From assembly GCF_000744415.1 (NCBI RefSeq), contig NZ_JQLW01000006.1, positions 291,001-355,000 on the forward strand: 64,000 nt of DNA, in the 5' to 3' direction. This document shows positions 28,735 to 39,810 of the stretch, in pieces (the first letter of the stretch is position 1; every line of letters begins with the position of its first letter). The notes below the pieces were generated by a model that saw only the letters and a program-made list of their open reading frames with translations, did not search any database and was not told the origin of the DNA. This DNA comes from Ghiorsea bivora. GTDB lineage: Bacteria; Pseudomonadota; Zetaproteobacteria; Mariprofundales; Mariprofundaceae. The translations under genes and the position numbers were made by a program.

Positions 28735-29837
28735 GGCTTCACCTCACCCACAAAAAGTTGTAGTACTTGCAATTGTAATACTGCTGCATCACCCACAAAT
28801 GCTGTTTTTGCCTTTTGATGCATGTTTTCTAATTTGTTTTGGTTGCACAATGTTTTGGAAAGTTTGAGTGCCAACAATGTTTCATCACATTTATCTTGGT
28901 CCAAAATTTCAGCGGCTCCCGCATCAGCCAATACCTTGGCATTGTAATATTGGTGATTATCCGCAGCCCACGGCAACGGCACAAAGAAACAAGGCATACC
29001 TACTGCTGCTGCTTCACATACGGTCATCGCACCAGAGCGCGCCACCATCAAACTTGCTTGCGCAAATAAGGCTGGCATATCACTGGAGTATGCTTGCACA
29101 TCGGCTTGAATACCCGCGCCTTTATAAATCGCTTGCACATCTTCAACACGCCCATCACCCGCACCAACCAAATGTATCACCGAAAAAGCCAAACCTTGTT
29201 GTGCAAGTTTTACACATGCCAAGGGTACGGTTTGATTTAAAAACATCGCACCTTGGGAGCCACCCATCACCAACAAACATGGTTTATCTGCAAGCTGATA
29301 AGTCACCACTGCAATATCTTGACGCACCACATTGCCTGTTACCACAGCTTTGCGTGTATGTGGCAAATGTTGCTCTGCCGAAGCAAAACCCAACATCATT
29401 TTATCACAAAAACGGTATAAAATACGATTGACCATACCGGGAATAGCATTTTGTTCATACAGCACCACAGGGATACGCGATAATAATGCCGCAATCACAC
29501 CTGCCACACTGGCATAACCACCGACACCGACCAACACCTGTGGTTTCTCTTTGCGCCAAGCCTTCAAAATCTTCAATACCGCAAGTGGCAACTCCAAGCT
29601 CAATACCCGTAAACGTTGCAACCAACCTACACCCTGTACGGCATGCATATTCAATAACAACACATTTTCACCACGCTCGGGCAACAATGTTGCCTCTAAG
29701 CCACGCTCTGCACCGATAAAATTCACCTGCATGTTTGACCACTGCTTACGCACAGCATCTGCCAACGCCAAAGCAGGCATCACATGTCCGCCCGTGCCGC
29801 CGCCTGCAATACAAATCAATGGTGATGAACTACTCAT
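28731..29837 (-). CDS. murG: UDP-GlcNAc:lipid I N-acetylglucosaminyltransferase
   Basis: 368-residue GT-B glycosyltransferase that makes lipid II at the inner membrane. Motifs: IAGGGTGGHVMPALALA, GVGGYAS, LYEQNAIPG, LLVMGGSQGA and ARSGAMTVCEAAAVGMP for UDP-GlcNAc binding. Overlaps ftsW and murC by 4 nt each. Confidence 0.96.
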   Translation of the reverse strand: MSSSSPLICIAGGGTGGHVMPALALADAVRKQWSNMQVNFIGAERGLEATLLPERGENVLLLNMHAVQGVGWLQRLRVLSLELPLAVLKILKAWRKEKPQVLVGVGGYASVAGVIAALLSRIPVVLYEQNAIPGMVNRILYRFCDKMMLGFASAEQHLPHTRKAVVTGNVVRQDIAVVTYQLADKPCLLVMGGSQGAMFLNQTVPLACVKLAQQGLAFSVIHLVGAGDGRVEDVQAIYKGAGIQADVQAYSSDMPALFAQASLMVARSGAMTVCEAAAVGMPCFFVPLPWAADNHQYYNAKVLADAGAAEILDQDKCDETLLALKLSKTLCNQNKLENMHQKAKTAFVGDAAVLQLQVLQLFVGEVKP

Positions 29838-30991
29838 GCCGTCACCTCTTGATGTTTCACTTGTTCACTGCGCCGAACCCGCTTATTGCTTGCTTTCACA
29901 GGTTGATGCCGCTGCACTGAAAAAATCAAACCCACCAAAATACATGCGCCAATCAGAGCACTACCACCATACGAAATAAACGGCATAGGCATACCTTTGG
30001 TTGGGAAAATACCCATGGCTGCACCAAGATTAATGATAAAAGCCAAAGCCAACAAAAGCGTACATCCCAACGCTAATAAACGCTCAAAAGGTTTGACTGC
30101 ATGTTTGGCAATCATAAAACCACGCCAACAAAGCATGGCAAACACCAAAATCAAACTTAAAATACCAACAAGCCCCAACTCTTCACCAATTACAGCTGAA
30201 ATAAAATCCGTAAAACTTTCAGGTAGATAAAACAGTTTTTGTACGCCTTGCCCTAAACCTGCGCCAGTAACACCACCAACACCAAAAGCAATTTGCGACT
30301 GTACCAGTTGATAACCACTACCAAAACGATCAGCCCAAGGATCCACAAAGGATGTTAAACGCGCTAAGCGATAAGGTGCTGCCATCACAATCACAGCAAG
30401 CAATGGAACCGCAGCCAAAAACAAACCCAATAAATGTCTAAATGGAACACCGCCAACAAACCACAAACAAAAACTTACCGTTAGCAATAATACCGCATTA
30501 CCAAAGTCTGGCTGTGCCAACAACAAACCTACCATCATACTTAACATCAATAACATCGGCATAATGCCTTGTGCAAAGCTTTGCAAACGATCGGGGAAGT
30601 TAGCCAAGTAATATGCAATATACATGATAAAAACTGGTTTAATCAGCTCAATCGGCTGCACCGTCATACCCAATACTGAAAACCAGCGTGTTGCACCATT
30701 GATGCTATTGCCAAGCAGCAACACAGCGACAAGCAAAACAAAACCAAGCAAGAGCATAGGTAAGACCAATACTTCCCACCATGATGGTTGAATCCGCGAA
30801 ACCAACCACATCACCACCAAACCAACTGGAATATAAAAACACCAACGCACCAAGATATGCCAAGGCGAACCATAACGTACATCGGCGACATCTAAGCTGG
30901 CACTGCCCACCATAATCAAACTAAACGATAACAATGCGACCACGCTTAATAAAAGCATGGGATCCATGGGTAAGCGGCTAACCTTAACCAT
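29834..30991 (-). CDS. ftsW: SEDS peptidoglycan polymerase FtsW
   Basis: 385 residues, about ten transmembrane helices. SEDS landmarks: GATRWFSVLGMTVQPIELIKP, YQLVQSQIAFGVGGVTGAGLG, and FISYGGSALIG near the C-terminus. Works with FtsI as the septal glycosyltransferase. Overlaps murD by 8 nt. The basic tail KASNKRVRRSEQVKH is cytoplasmic. Confidence 0.95.
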   Translation of the reverse strand: MVKVSRLPMDPMLLLSVVALLSFSLIMVGSASLDVADVRYGSPWHILVRWCFYIPVGLVVMWLVSRIQPSWWEVLVLPMLLLGFVLLVAVLLLGNSINGATRWFSVLGMTVQPIELIKPVFIMYIAYYLANFPDRLQSFAQGIMPMLLMLSMMVGLLLAQPDFGNAVLLLTVSFCLWFVGGVPFRHLLGLFLAAVPLLAVIVMAAPYRLARLTSFVDPWADRFGSGYQLVQSQIAFGVGGVTGAGLGQGVQKLFYLPESFTDFISAVIGEELGLVGILSLILVFAMLCWRGFMIAKHAVKPFERLLALGCTLLLALAFIINLGAAMGIFPTKGMPMPFISYGGSALIGACILVGLIFSVQRHQPVKASNKRVRRSEQVKHQEVTA

Positions 30992-32351
30992 CTGCCAGCT
31001 CCCGAATGCTCTTTACAAACACTTCACCACGCTCTGCATAGTTGTTAAATTGATCTTGACTGGCTGCAGCAGGCGACAATAACACGGCTTTACAATCCTG
31101 CTTGGCTGCATCTTTCACTGCCTGAGGCACTGTTTTGGACACCTTATAGGGCACACCTGCTTGTTTTAACATTTTTTCATATGCTTTGGCATCTTTGCCT
31201 ACCACACATGCAAAATCCACATGTTTTTTCACCGTATCCACTAAAGAACCCAAATCCAAGTCTTTGCGTAAACCACCGCAAATCCAAACCACTTTATCAA
31301 AAGAAGAAAGTGCTGCATCTGCTGCATCTGGATTGGTTGCTTTGGAATCATTAAACCAATCTTTACCCGCAATATTGCCTACAAACTCAAGTCTATGCTC
31401 CAAACCTTGAAAGCTCATCATTGCTTCTTCAATCACGGCTTTGGATACACCATAATCAGCCGCCACTTGTGCTGCCACTGCGATGTTTTGTTGCTGATGA
31501 AACCCTTTCACCATCAATTGCTTGCAGGGAATATATTGCCTTTGCGCATCTTGCGTCCAAAACATTTTGGCTTCTTCTTGATGACCATCACGGTGTAAAA
31601 CACCTGCTGCCAACCGCTTGGACTCTGCATCATTTTCATCCATCACCCCAAAATAACCGATGCTTACACCACGTTGGCTTAAATCATCTGCCAATGACTT
31701 CCACTCTATATCTAAAGACAACATAACTTTATCACCCACTATCATATGTTCAAACATACGCATCTTCGCTTTTCTATAAGCAAGTGGTGAATCATGCATA
31801 TCGGCATGGTCGGGTTGGATATTCAACAAAATAGCCAAATGTGGATGCAAACCTTGCGCCCGCTCCAGTTGAAAGCTTGAAAGCTCCAATATCACACGTT
31901 CTGGCTGATGATTTGCCAACAAGTCCAACATCGGTGTGCCAATATTTCCGCCTGCATCACAACCACCAGGTAAAGTTTCTAAAAGTAGCGCCACCATTTG
32001 GGTTACCGTGGTTTTACCATTGGTGCCTGTTACTGCAATCAATGTGCCCGCATATTCGCTTAAAAACGCTTCCAAATCACCATGCACAGCTACGCCACAT
32101 GCCCGCACTGCTGTCAAAGCAGGGTGTCGCCAATCAATACCTGGGCTAACAATAACGCGGTCAAATGAACCCAACAGCTCAGCATTGAGTTCACCTGTAT
32201 GCAACACAATATCCTGCATATCTTCAGGCAATGTCACATTGGCTTCATCAAAACATTCACAGGCAATATGTTTGCGCTGCAAATAACGCACCGCAGACAA
32301 ACCTGTTTTACCCATGCCAACCACGGCGACTTTTTGTTGTGACATATTCAT
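30984..32351 (-). CDS. murD: UDP-N-acetylmuramoyl-L-alanine--D-glutamate ligase
   Basis: 455 residues from the ATG at 32351, which overlaps the mraY stop as TAATG; another ATG two codons later is possible. Adds D-Glu to the stem peptide. P-loop AVTGTNGKTTVTQM is normal, ELSSFQLE and NDSKATNPDA are the substrate-binding blocks. Upstream in-frame residues inside mraY lack MurD character and are excluded. Confidence 0.95.
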   Translation of the reverse strand: MNMSQQKVAVVGMGKTGLSAVRYLQRKHIACECFDEANVTLPEDMQDIVLHTGELNAELLGSFDRVIVSPGIDWRHPALTAVRACGVAVHGDLEAFLSEYAGTLIAVTGTNGKTTVTQMVALLLETLPGGCDAGGNIGTPMLDLLANHQPERVILELSSFQLERAQGLHPHLAILLNIQPDHADMHDSPLAYRKAKMRMFEHMIVGDKVMLSLDIEWKSLADDLSQRGVSIGYFGVMDENDAESKRLAAGVLHRDGHQEEAKMFWTQDAQRQYIPCKQLMVKGFHQQQNIAVAAQVAADYGVSKAVIEEAMMSFQGLEHRLEFVGNIAGKDWFNDSKATNPDAADAALSSFDKVVWICGGLRKDLDLGSLVDTVKKHVDFACVVGKDAKAYEKMLKQAGVPYKVSKTVPQAVKDAAKQDCKAVLLSPAAASQDQFNNYAERGEVFVKSIRELADG

Positions 32352-33421
32352 TAGCGTAACTTCAAGGTGGACAATGCCACCAAGGCTAAAATAAGTGTAA
32401 TAATCCAAAATCGGACAATAATTTTTGGCTCTGCCCAACCTTTAAGTTCATAATGATGATGAATAGGCGCCATACGAAATACGCGTTTACCTGTCATTTT
32501 AAATGATGCAACCTGTATCATCACTGACACGGCTTCCAAAACAAACAAACCACCTGCAATCGCTAATAAAAATTGTTGATGCACTGCACATGCTACAAAA
32601 GCCAATGCTCCACCCAAAGCCAATGCTCCCACATCACCCATAAATACTTGTGCAGGGTATGCATTAAACCATAAAAATCCAAGACAAGCACCAACCAAGG
32701 CACCACAGAATATCGCCAATTCACCTGCCCCTGGCACATAAGGAATTAACAAATATTCAGCAAAACCACTATGCCCTGCCACATAAACCACAACACCCAA
32801 AGCAGCAGCCACCATAAATGTAGGGGCAACAGCCAACCCATCTAAACCATCGGTTAAATTGACTGCATTCGATGTTCCTATCAAAACGAAAATAACAAAT
32901 AAAATATACCAGTAACCCATATCCCATTGGTAATTGATGATTGGGATATCTACAATAGGGTCTGTCATTTGCATCAATGCTACAGCAGCAATACCACCGA
33001 ACAGCAATTGCAATATCAGCTTCCAGCGCCCTGCCAAACCTTTAGAGTTGGCATGTTTGATTTTTAAATGGTCATCCAACCAACCAATCAAGCCGTAACC
33101 CAAAGTCACCATCAATGCCAACCAAATAAACATATTATTCAAGTCAGCCCAAAGTAGCGTACTTAAGGTGAGTGTTGAGAGGATAAGCAAACCACCCATG
33201 GTTGGCGTACCTTGTTTAGAAAAATGACTTTCAGGACCATCTTCACGAATCGGTTGTCCTTTACCTTGGTTCGATTTCAACCAACGAATAAAAAGTGGTC
33301 CAAACAACCAACTTAAGACCAATGCCGTAATCAAAGCATACGCCGCACGGAAAGTAATATACTGAAAAACATTCAAGAATGAATATTGGTCAGCCAGTGG
33401 GTATAAATAATTATATAACAT
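32351..33421 (-). CDS. mraY: Phospho-N-acetylmuramoyl-pentapeptide transferase
   Basis: 356 residues, ten membrane segments. Transfers phospho-MurNAc-pentapeptide to undecaprenyl phosphate, forming lipid I. Catalytic acidic motifs LDDHLKIK and [10 protein letters not shown], and the loop [13 protein letters not shown], are intact. Overlaps murF by 11 nt. Confidence 0.97.
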   Translation of the reverse strand: MLYNYLYPLADQYSFLNVFQYITFRAAYALITALVLSWLFGPLFIRWLKSNQGKGQPIREDGPESHFSKQGTPTMGGLLILSTLTLSTLLWADLNNMFIWLALMVTLGYGLIGWLDDHLKIKHANSKGLAGRWKLILQLLFGGIAAVALMQMTDPIVDIPIINYQWDMGYWYILFVIFVLIGTSNAVNLTDGLDGLAVAPTFMVAAALGVVVYVAGHSGFAEYLLIPYVPGAGELAIFCGALVGACLGFLWFNAYPAQVFMGDVGALALGGALAFVACAVHQQFLLAIAGGLFVLEAVSVMIQVASFKMTGKRVFRMAPIHHHYELKGWAEPKIIVRFWIITLILALVALSTLKLR

Positions 33422-34787
33422 GCTGACCCCTCTCTTTTAACTGCGCTGCAATGCGGTACAAACCCGTACCATGTGAAGCTTTCACCAGCAGCGTGCTACC
33501 CAAAGGTGGAAAATCTTTGCTTTCCAACCAAGCACTTAATGCTTCTGCATCCCGAAACACACGAATACGATGTTTTGGATTTTTTGCCTGCAAACTTCCC
33601 ATCAACGTACCGACGGTTAATACCTCATCAATATCATGTAAATCCAATTGTTGGTGAATACACTCAGCTTGTTCACCCAACTCCAACATATCGCCAATAA
33701 TGGCAACACGGTGACCTGGTAGACTTGCCAAGGTATCCAATGCCGCTTGCATAGAAGCAGGATTTGCATTGTAACTATCATCGATAAGCGTAAAACTATT
33801 GGCTGCTGTAGAAATATGCATACGCCCTTCAACAGGTCGCCAGCTTTGCAAAAGCTGCGCGATTTGCTGCAGTCTCCAGCTTTGTTCTAAGTCTTGTGCC
33901 AAGCGCAGTACTGTTTGTGCCACAAGTGCCATATCTTCTGCCCAATGTTTGGCAGGTAAAAGCAAATCGAATTCTGCTTCTTGCTGTTGATAAGACAGTG
34001 TTAAACGCTGCCTATCCAAAGACCATGTGACGGCATATTGATGATGCATATCCACAGTTTCTTGCGTGTTCAGGGCATCAATTTTTGCAAACTGTTCTGC
34101 CACACCCAAACCCAACACACACCAACCTTGCGGTGATAAATGTGTTAACAACTTGGCTTTTTCTTGGGCAATACCAAGCTCACCACCTAACCCTTCACCA
34201 TGGGCACAAGTTAATCCCGTCACAATGGCAATATCAGGCTGCACAATGGCCGATAAACGCTCCATTTCACCCACTTCGCTGATCCCGCACTCAATAATAG
34301 CAACATCGGCATGCTCGGGTACTGCCATCAATGTTTTAGGTACACCAATTAGATTATTGAAATTCTCTTGTGTTGACGACACTTCCAAACCTAAACCACT
34401 TAACACATGCTGCAACATAGAGCGAACGGTTGTTTTACCATATGAACCTGTAATCGCAATTACTTTACTTTGCACAAGCGTGCGGCGGTGGCATGCCGCA
34501 ATATCACCCAAAGCTTGCAAAGTATCATGTACTTCAAGTTGCGGTGTATCCAACAACGCCGACCAACCCGCAACACCTTGTACATCTCCAATCAATGCCG
34601 ATGCCTTATCTGCCACTTGTGCTGCATGTTGGTGTCCATCAAATGTTACACCCCGCAGCGCCAAAAAGGCATGTCCTGCAATAAACTCGCGACTGTCCGT
34701 ACCAATACCAGAAATCAATGAGGGAACCTTATCTTGCACCCATCTACCATGGCTTGCTATTGCCACTTCATCACCCGTCAAGCGCAT
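33411..34787 (-). CDS. murF: UDP-MurNAc-tripeptide--D-Ala-D-Ala ligase
   Basis: 458 residues. Adds D-Ala-D-Ala to the stem. P-loop [14 protein letters not shown], then [14 protein letters not shown] and [15 protein letters not shown] are typical MurF. Overlaps murE by 10 nt at its start and mraY by 11 nt at its end, which argues for translational coupling. Confidence 0.96.
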   Translation of the reverse strand: MRLTGDEVAIASHGRWVQDKVPSLISGIGTDSREFIAGHAFLALRGVTFDGHQHAAQVADKASALIGDVQGVAGWSALLDTPQLEVHDTLQALGDIAACHRRTLVQSKVIAITGSYGKTTVRSMLQHVLSGLGLEVSSTQENFNNLIGVPKTLMAVPEHADVAIIECGISEVGEMERLSAIVQPDIAIVTGLTCAHGEGLGGELGIAQEKAKLLTHLSPQGWCVLGLGVAEQFAKIDALNTQETVDMHHQYAVTWSLDRQRLTLSYQQQEAEFDLLLPAKHWAEDMALVAQTVLRLAQDLEQSWRLQQIAQLLQSWRPVEGRMHISTAANSFTLIDDSYNANPASMQAALDTLASLPGHRVAIIGDMLELGEQAECIHQQLDLHDIDEVLTVGTLMGSLQAKNPKHRIRVFRDAEALSAWLESKDFPPLGSTLLVKASHGTGLYRIAAQLKERGQHVI

Positions 34788-36238
34788 GGTACCACTCCGA
34801 ATTGTTTCATCGCTGCCAAAGCTTGTGCCTTATCGCTCCATGGCAGTTTTTCACCTTCAATTTCCATATATGACTCATGCCCTTTACCCGCAATCACCAA
34901 TACATCACCACAAGCCAGTGATGCAACAGCCTGCGCAATGGCTTGCGCTCTATCATGAACAATATGCACTTTATCTTGGACATCACCCATGCCTTGTAAC
35001 ACATCCCTAGCAATATCTTCCTGCTTCTCGCTACGTGGATTGTCAGCGGTTAACCAACATTGATCAGCATAAGTCACTGCCACCTCACCCATCAGTGGGC
35101 GTTTACCTTTATCTCTGTCGCCACCACAGCCAAACACCAATAACAACTGTTCTTCTGTTAAATCACGCGCACTTTGTAAACACCGCTTCAAACCTTCTGC
35201 TGTATGTGCATAATCAATAAATACAACAGCTTCATCGTTCACCGGTTCAAGGCGACCCATGGGTGTACTGATTTGACCATCCCAAGCTGAAAAAGTTGCC
35301 AAAGGTACTTCAAATAATGATTGCATCAGCAACACAACTGCCGCTAAATTTTCTGCATGAAAGTCTGCAACAGGCACATGGTTCAAACACACTTTTTCTT
35401 GCTGCACCGCAAAACACACCGCTGTATTTTCTCGTGTCCAGCATATATCAGCAGCATCTTGACCATACCAATACACAGCCCCTTGCACTTGCCCCAAAGC
35501 TTGTTGAATCAAAGGGTAGTCTGCATTACAAACCGCAACACCTTGCTGTTCCACAACATGTTTCACAAAACTTGCCTTGCAAGCCAAATATGCATCAAAA
35601 CTACCATGATCTTCCAAATGATCCTGACCTAAGGTTGTCCAAATTGCCGCCGTAAACGGCAACGCTGCAATGCGCTCTTGTGTAATACCATGTGATGAAA
35701 CTTCCAATACCAAAGCCCCAATATTTTGTTGGCATGCCAACGCATAAATACGATGTAAATTCATCAATGAGGGCGTGGTATTGCCCAAATCTGTAATATT
35801 ATCTTTCGACTTCATCCAACCCAATGTACCGCAAGACCATGCCGAGCCGAAATGTAGCGCCAATACTTCGCGCAGCATCCAAGCTGTGCTGGTTTTTCCA
35901 TCCGTACCTGTGATACCAATACATGGTACTTGCGCTGACTCTGTTGCAAACCAACGGCGCAACATTTTCCCAGCCGCCGTCATATCGGGTAGACAAGCAC
36001 AAACAAGGGGTAAACGCTGTTCTAGCTCCCCTATCACAATCACAATACTTGCACCCTGTGCCAGCGCTTGTGCAATCAAGGCATCTTTATCTTGCACGCG
36101 AGGCATACACAAAAAAGCATCCCCTGCCTGTAATTGACGCGTATCATCACAAATACGGGTCACCATCATATCTTGCGAATATACACCCAAACCTGATACC
36201 AAATCAGAAAGTAATTGCGGCTGTATATGAAGATTCAT
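34778..36238 (-). CDS. murE: UDP-MurNAc-L-Ala-D-Glu--diaminopimelate ligase
   Basis: 486 residues from the ATG at 36238, two bases after the ftsI stop. P-loop GITGTDGKTSTAWML and the C-terminal block TADNPRSEKQEDI are visible. DNPR is the signature that selects meso-diaminopimelate over lysine, so the murein is of the Gram-negative DAP type. Upstream in-frame residues overlap ftsI and are left out. Confidence 0.96.
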   Translation of the reverse strand: MNLHIQPQLLSDLVSGLGVYSQDMMVTRICDDTRQLQAGDAFLCMPRVQDKDALIAQALAQGASIVIVIGELEQRLPLVCACLPDMTAAGKMLRRWFATESAQVPCIGITGTDGKTSTAWMLREVLALHFGSAWSCGTLGWMKSKDNITDLGNTTPSLMNLHRIYALACQQNIGALVLEVSSHGITQERIAALPFTAAIWTTLGQDHLEDHGSFDAYLACKASFVKHVVEQQGVAVCNADYPLIQQALGQVQGAVYWYGQDAADICWTRENTAVCFAVQQEKVCLNHVPVADFHAENLAAVVLLMQSLFEVPLATFSAWDGQISTPMGRLEPVNDEAVVFIDYAHTAEGLKRCLQSARDLTEEQLLLVFGCGGDRDKGKRPLMGEVAVTYADQCWLTADNPRSEKQEDIARDVLQGMGDVQDKVHIVHDRAQAIAQAVASLACGDVLVIAGKGHESYMEIEGEKLPWSDKAQALAAMKQFGVVPCA

Positions 36239-36239
36239 G

Positions 36240-38132
36240 TCATTCACGAAGCCACACCTCCAACGCATCACCAGCTTCTAAACCTTGCAACACAACAGGT
36301 TCACTTTTTACAACCCAGCCCTCACCATGTACACGCAACTGAATATCATTAAGCAAAGCAAAGCGGCGAACCTCTCGCAGTGACAAGCCATAAAGCGATT
36401 GCATATGCTCAGCTACCGTTGGTCGTTGCACACTGGCCTGCATGACTTTCCAGTCTGAAGGATTGCTGTCCATTGTGGGGGCAATGCCCAGCACAGGCAA
36501 AGCTGCTGCCGCAATTTGTTTAAACACAGGCGCTGCGGTTGAACCACCGTAAATACTGCTTTCAGGCTCATCCAAGACCACAACAATCACCAATTCTGGT
36601 GCTTCAGCAGGCACTAAACCTGCAAACACAGCAGTAAACTTATCCTTGGAGTAACCACCTTTCCCATTGGGTTTTTGCGCAGTACCCGTTTTTCCTGCCA
36701 CCGTATATCCCAAAGGTACGGCTTTTGTACCCGTACCACCTGACTTTGTCACATCTGCCAACATGGACAATACATCACGAGCAACCCGCTCAGAAACCAC
36801 TTGGCGCCCTTTTACAGGTTGTCCTTCTTGAACCAACTGCGGTGGATAATATATACCACCATTGGCAAACACTGAAAATGCCGCTGCAAGTTGAATTGGT
36901 GTTACAGCAACACCTTGCCCAAACGCAATATTTGCCGTTTCAACGGGCCCCCACTTCTGCACAGGGGGCAAAATACCTGCCGACTCACCACCCAAACCTA
37001 TACCTGTTTTATGATGAAAACCCACGTCTGTGAGCACACGGTTTAAATCTTCTTTACCAATGTCCAATGCAAGTTTTGCAGCACCAATATTACTCGACAC
37101 CACTAACAACTTACGCAAGTCAATCCAACCCTCAGGGTGATCATCTTTAATGGTTTTATCAGCTACGGTAAACTTACCATTCTCACAATAAATCAAAGAG
37201 TCCATGGTATACTGACCCGTTGATAATGCCGCTGCCACGGTAAATGGTTTAAGCACTGAACCTGGCTCAAATACATCGGTAACTACACGGTTGCGCCAAT
37301 CTTTGGGTCTATATTTACCAAACGAATTCGGGTTAAATCCAGGCCAGCTGGTCATTGCCAACACATGCCCATTATGCGGGTTCATAATCACAACAGAACC
37401 GCCCTTGGCACCTGTCTTCGCTATACCATTTGCCAATGCTGAGTAAGCAATACTTTGCACACTCACATCAAGATTGAGTTTTAAAGACTCACCCATCACA
37501 GGTTTTTTTAACCACGTGCTTCCAGGTAAACTATAACCATTGGCTGCCCTACGCAATTGTACCCGTCCTGGTTTGCCAGACAGCTTACTATTAAATGCCA
37601 ACTCCAAACCTTCTAAACCATGATTATCCGTACCCACGAAACCAACCAAATGTCCTGTTTCTGGACCAAACGGATGATACCTGCGCCATTCTTTCTCAAT
37701 ACGCACACCTGCCAAATCCAATGCTTGCACAGCTTTAGCTGTTTGCGGCGCAACACGCCTAGACAACCAAACAAAACCTTTTCGCTTACCAATGCGTTGT
37801 TTTAATTGATGCAGCGGCATATCCAAAGCTTTCGCCAACGCGGGCAAATCTTCCGTCTTAATATCCGAGGCAATAGCCGCAATAGATGGCATCTCCACAC
37901 TTTCAGATAAAACACGCCCCGTACGATCCAGAATAGGCCCGCGCGGCGCATCGACATCATACTGACGTATTCTCTGATTATCCGCTTGTACCGATAAATC
38001 ATCAGCTTGCAGCCATTGTAAATCTACGGCTCGAATCACCATTAATGACAATCCCAAAATCACCAAACCTATCACCACATCAATACGGCGATGCTCTACG
38101 ACTTGCGGCTCAACCATACGCTTTTGTCTCAT
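36240..38132 (-). CDS. ftsI: Septal peptidoglycan transpeptidase FtsI (PBP3) with PASTA-like tail
   Basis: 630 residues. One N-terminal membrane helix (about 18-37), a pedestal domain starting APRGPILDRTGRVL, and a transpeptidase domain with SxxK in EPGSVLKPF, SxN in VVSSNIGA, and KTGTAQKP. Residues about 570-630 form a PASTA-like module (TVAEHMQSLYGLSLREVRRF). Enterobacterial FtsI lacks this, but it is common in other lineages. Overlaps ftsL by 4 nt. Confidence 0.95.
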   Translation of the reverse strand: MRQKRMVEPQVVEHRRIDVVIGLVILGLSLMVIRAVDLQWLQADDLSVQADNQRIRQYDVDAPRGPILDRTGRVLSESVEMPSIAAIASDIKTEDLPALAKALDMPLHQLKQRIGKRKGFVWLSRRVAPQTAKAVQALDLAGVRIEKEWRRYHPFGPETGHLVGFVGTDNHGLEGLELAFNSKLSGKPGRVQLRRAANGYSLPGSTWLKKPVMGESLKLNLDVSVQSIAYSALANGIAKTGAKGGSVVIMNPHNGHVLAMTSWPGFNPNSFGKYRPKDWRNRVVTDVFEPGSVLKPFTVAAALSTGQYTMDSLIYCENGKFTVADKTIKDDHPEGWIDLRKLLVVSSNIGAAKLALDIGKEDLNRVLTDVGFHHKTGIGLGGESAGILPPVQKWGPVETANIAFGQGVAVTPIQLAAAFSVFANGGIYYPPQLVQEGQPVKGRQVVSERVARDVLSMLADVTKSGGTGTKAVPLGYTVAGKTGTAQKPNGKGGYSKDKFTAVFAGLVPAEAPELVIVVVLDEPESSIYGGSTAAPVFKQIAAAALPVLGIAPTMDSNPSDWKVMQASVQRPTVAEHMQSLYGLSLREVRRFALLNDIQLRVHGEGWVVKSEPVVLQGLEAGDALEVWLRE

Positions 38133-38392
38133 GGCCGAACCACCTGCATGGGTGTAGGTGCTTGCATACCCAGCTCATCATGTGCCAATCGGCGCAGCAT
38201 ATTCGGGCGCATCAAACTTGCTATTTCCAATTTTAAATTCTGTACATCTTGCTGTACAATCCGTTGCTCCTGCTGTGCACTGGAAACCTGCTGCGCAACG
38301 GCAACACGCAAGTGTGATAACCACACCTGCCCTGCAGACAACACACCAATCAATATAAGTAATAACGGTATCATTACCCCATGTCTTAACAT
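38129..38392 (-). CDS. ftsL: Cell division protein FtsL
   Basis: 87 residues. Short N-terminus, one membrane helix (about 8-25) and a periplasmic coiled coil rich in Gln (about 30-65), followed by LAHDELGMQAPTPMQ, the usual FtsL end. Recognised by size and position between rsmH and ftsI. Partners with FtsB and FtsQ. Confidence 0.88.
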   Translation of the reverse strand: MLRHGVMIPLLLILIGVLSAGQVWLSHLRVAVAQQVSSAQQEQRIVQQDVQNLKLEIASLMRPNMLRRLAHDELGMQAPTPMQVVRP

Positions 38393-39333
38393 GGTTCACC
38401 CACTTTCTCCGCAATGCGCAACATTGCAGAACGACTGCGTGGATTCAGCGCTATCTCTTCTTCACTGGCACGAACAGGTTTCTTTTGCACCCAACGCATG
38501 GTTGGTTTGATACCACATACACAAATTGGAAACTGCGGTGGACACGTACAACCCCGCACTTCTTTTTCAATCAAATCACGAATACGCCTATCTTCACCAG
38601 AATGAAAAGAAATGATTGCCAACCGTCCACCAGGTTTTAACAGCTGCATTGCTGATTTAACGGCAGCGTCAATTTGCCCCATTTCATCATTCACCCAAAT
38701 ACGTAAAGCTTGAAAAGTGCGGGTTGCAGGGTGTGCTCCGCCGTGTCGCATCTTTTTCGGTGTTGCATGAAAACATACATTCTCAAGGTCTTTGGTTGTG
38801 TTCATTTTACCTTGATGCAAAGCTTCTAAAATAGCACGAGCAATACGCCCTGCAAAACGCTCGCCACCATACTCACGGATAATACTTACAAGCTCAGATT
38901 CTGACACTCGCTCCAACTTATATGCTAGTGACTCGCCTGACGCATTATCCATACGCATATCCAGCGGGCCATCTTTCATAAAAGAAAAACCACGCTCTGC
39001 ATGGTCAAGCTGTGGTGATGACACACCCAAATCAAAACCTATGCCACTAACGTTATCCCAACCTTGCGCGCGTACGGCATCTTCCAAACCTGCAAAGTCG
39101 GTATAAAACATATGAAACCTTGAATCTTGTGCAGCCAAAGCTTGCCCAACAGCAACAGCCTCAGGGTCTCTATCCAGACCCAAGACTTCACCTTGAGCGG
39201 AAAGTTTATTCAATAAAAGTTGTGCGTGCCCCCCACGCCCAAACGTTGCATCAACGTAACGACCATCCTTATCCGCACACAAACCTTCAATATAGGGCTC
39301 CGCCAATACTGAAATATGCGCTGACGTAACCAT
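38386..39333 (-). CDS. rsmH: 16S rRNA (cytosine-1402-N4)-methyltransferase
   Basis: 315 residues from the ATG at 39333, overlapping the mraZ stop by one base (TGATG). SAM-binding block YVDATFGRGGHAQLLL, then GIGFDLGVSSPQLD and the conserved PDMRMD-like LDMRMDNASG. FQALRIWVNDE and IISFHSGEDR are further family signatures. Modifies C1402 in the ribosomal P site. Overlaps ftsL by 7 nt. Confidence 0.97.
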   Translation of the reverse strand: MVTSAHISVLAEPYIEGLCADKDGRYVDATFGRGGHAQLLLNKLSAQGEVLGLDRDPEAVAVGQALAAQDSRFHMFYTDFAGLEDAVRAQGWDNVSGIGFDLGVSSPQLDHAERGFSFMKDGPLDMRMDNASGESLAYKLERVSESELVSIIREYGGERFAGRIARAILEALHQGKMNTTKDLENVCFHATPKKMRHGGAHPATRTFQALRIWVNDEMGQIDAAVKSAMQLLKPGGRLAIISFHSGEDRRIRDLIEKEVRGCTCPPQFPICVCGIKPTMRWVQKKPVRASEEEIALNPRSRSAMLRIAEKVGEPC

Positions 39334-39767
39334 CAGAAATCCAAGTCCATATCTTGAAGTAATGATAATGACGATGCGAGTTGCGCGTCCCATGCACTCA
39401 CATCCCATATTTCAAACGTATCCAACGAACCTGCAAAAACAGTGCCTTTGCTAATATTTGCATAGTCACGAAGGTTTTGCGGAATCAATACACGCCCTTG
39501 TTTGTCTGGCGCATATTCTTGTGCCGAACTTATCACAGTGCGCTTAAAGGCAATCACTGTACGATCATTGCTTGGCCTTGCCAAAACTTTGGTGAGTAAA
39601 CGTTTCCATTCGCGTTGTGGGTAGGCACGGAGGCAAGATGCGTATGGATCACGCGTTACAACAATAGAGGAGTCATCATAGTTTTTAAGCAGCACATCAC
39701 GGAAAGGCGCGGGTATGTTCACGCGCCCTTTATCGTCCATGTTATTGGTATATTCACCTTGAAACAT
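39333..39767 (-). CDS. mraZ: Transcriptional regulator MraZ
   Basis: 144 residues, AbrB-like fold with two repeats of the DxxxR motif: NNMDDKGRVNIPAPFRD at the N-terminus and APDKQGRVLIPQNLRDY in the middle. First gene of the dcw cluster, which it represses in other bacteria by binding TGGG-type direct repeats. Such repeats are found just upstream. Confidence 0.96.
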   Translation of the reverse strand: MFQGEYTNNMDDKGRVNIPAPFRDVLLKNYDDSSIVVTRDPYASCLRAYPQREWKRLLTKVLARPSNDRTVIAFKRTVISSAQEYAPDKQGRVLIPQNLRDYANISKGTVFAGSLDTFEIWDVSAWDAQLASSLSLLQDMDLDF

Positions 39768-39810
39768 ACGCTACCACTTAACCTCATTTAGCCCAGGCAC
39801 TCAAAATAAG

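Noticed and set aside
34066..35010. Long open frame on the plus strand across murF/murE
   Set aside because: It is the antisense shadow of two well-supported Mur ligases and shows no protein family features.
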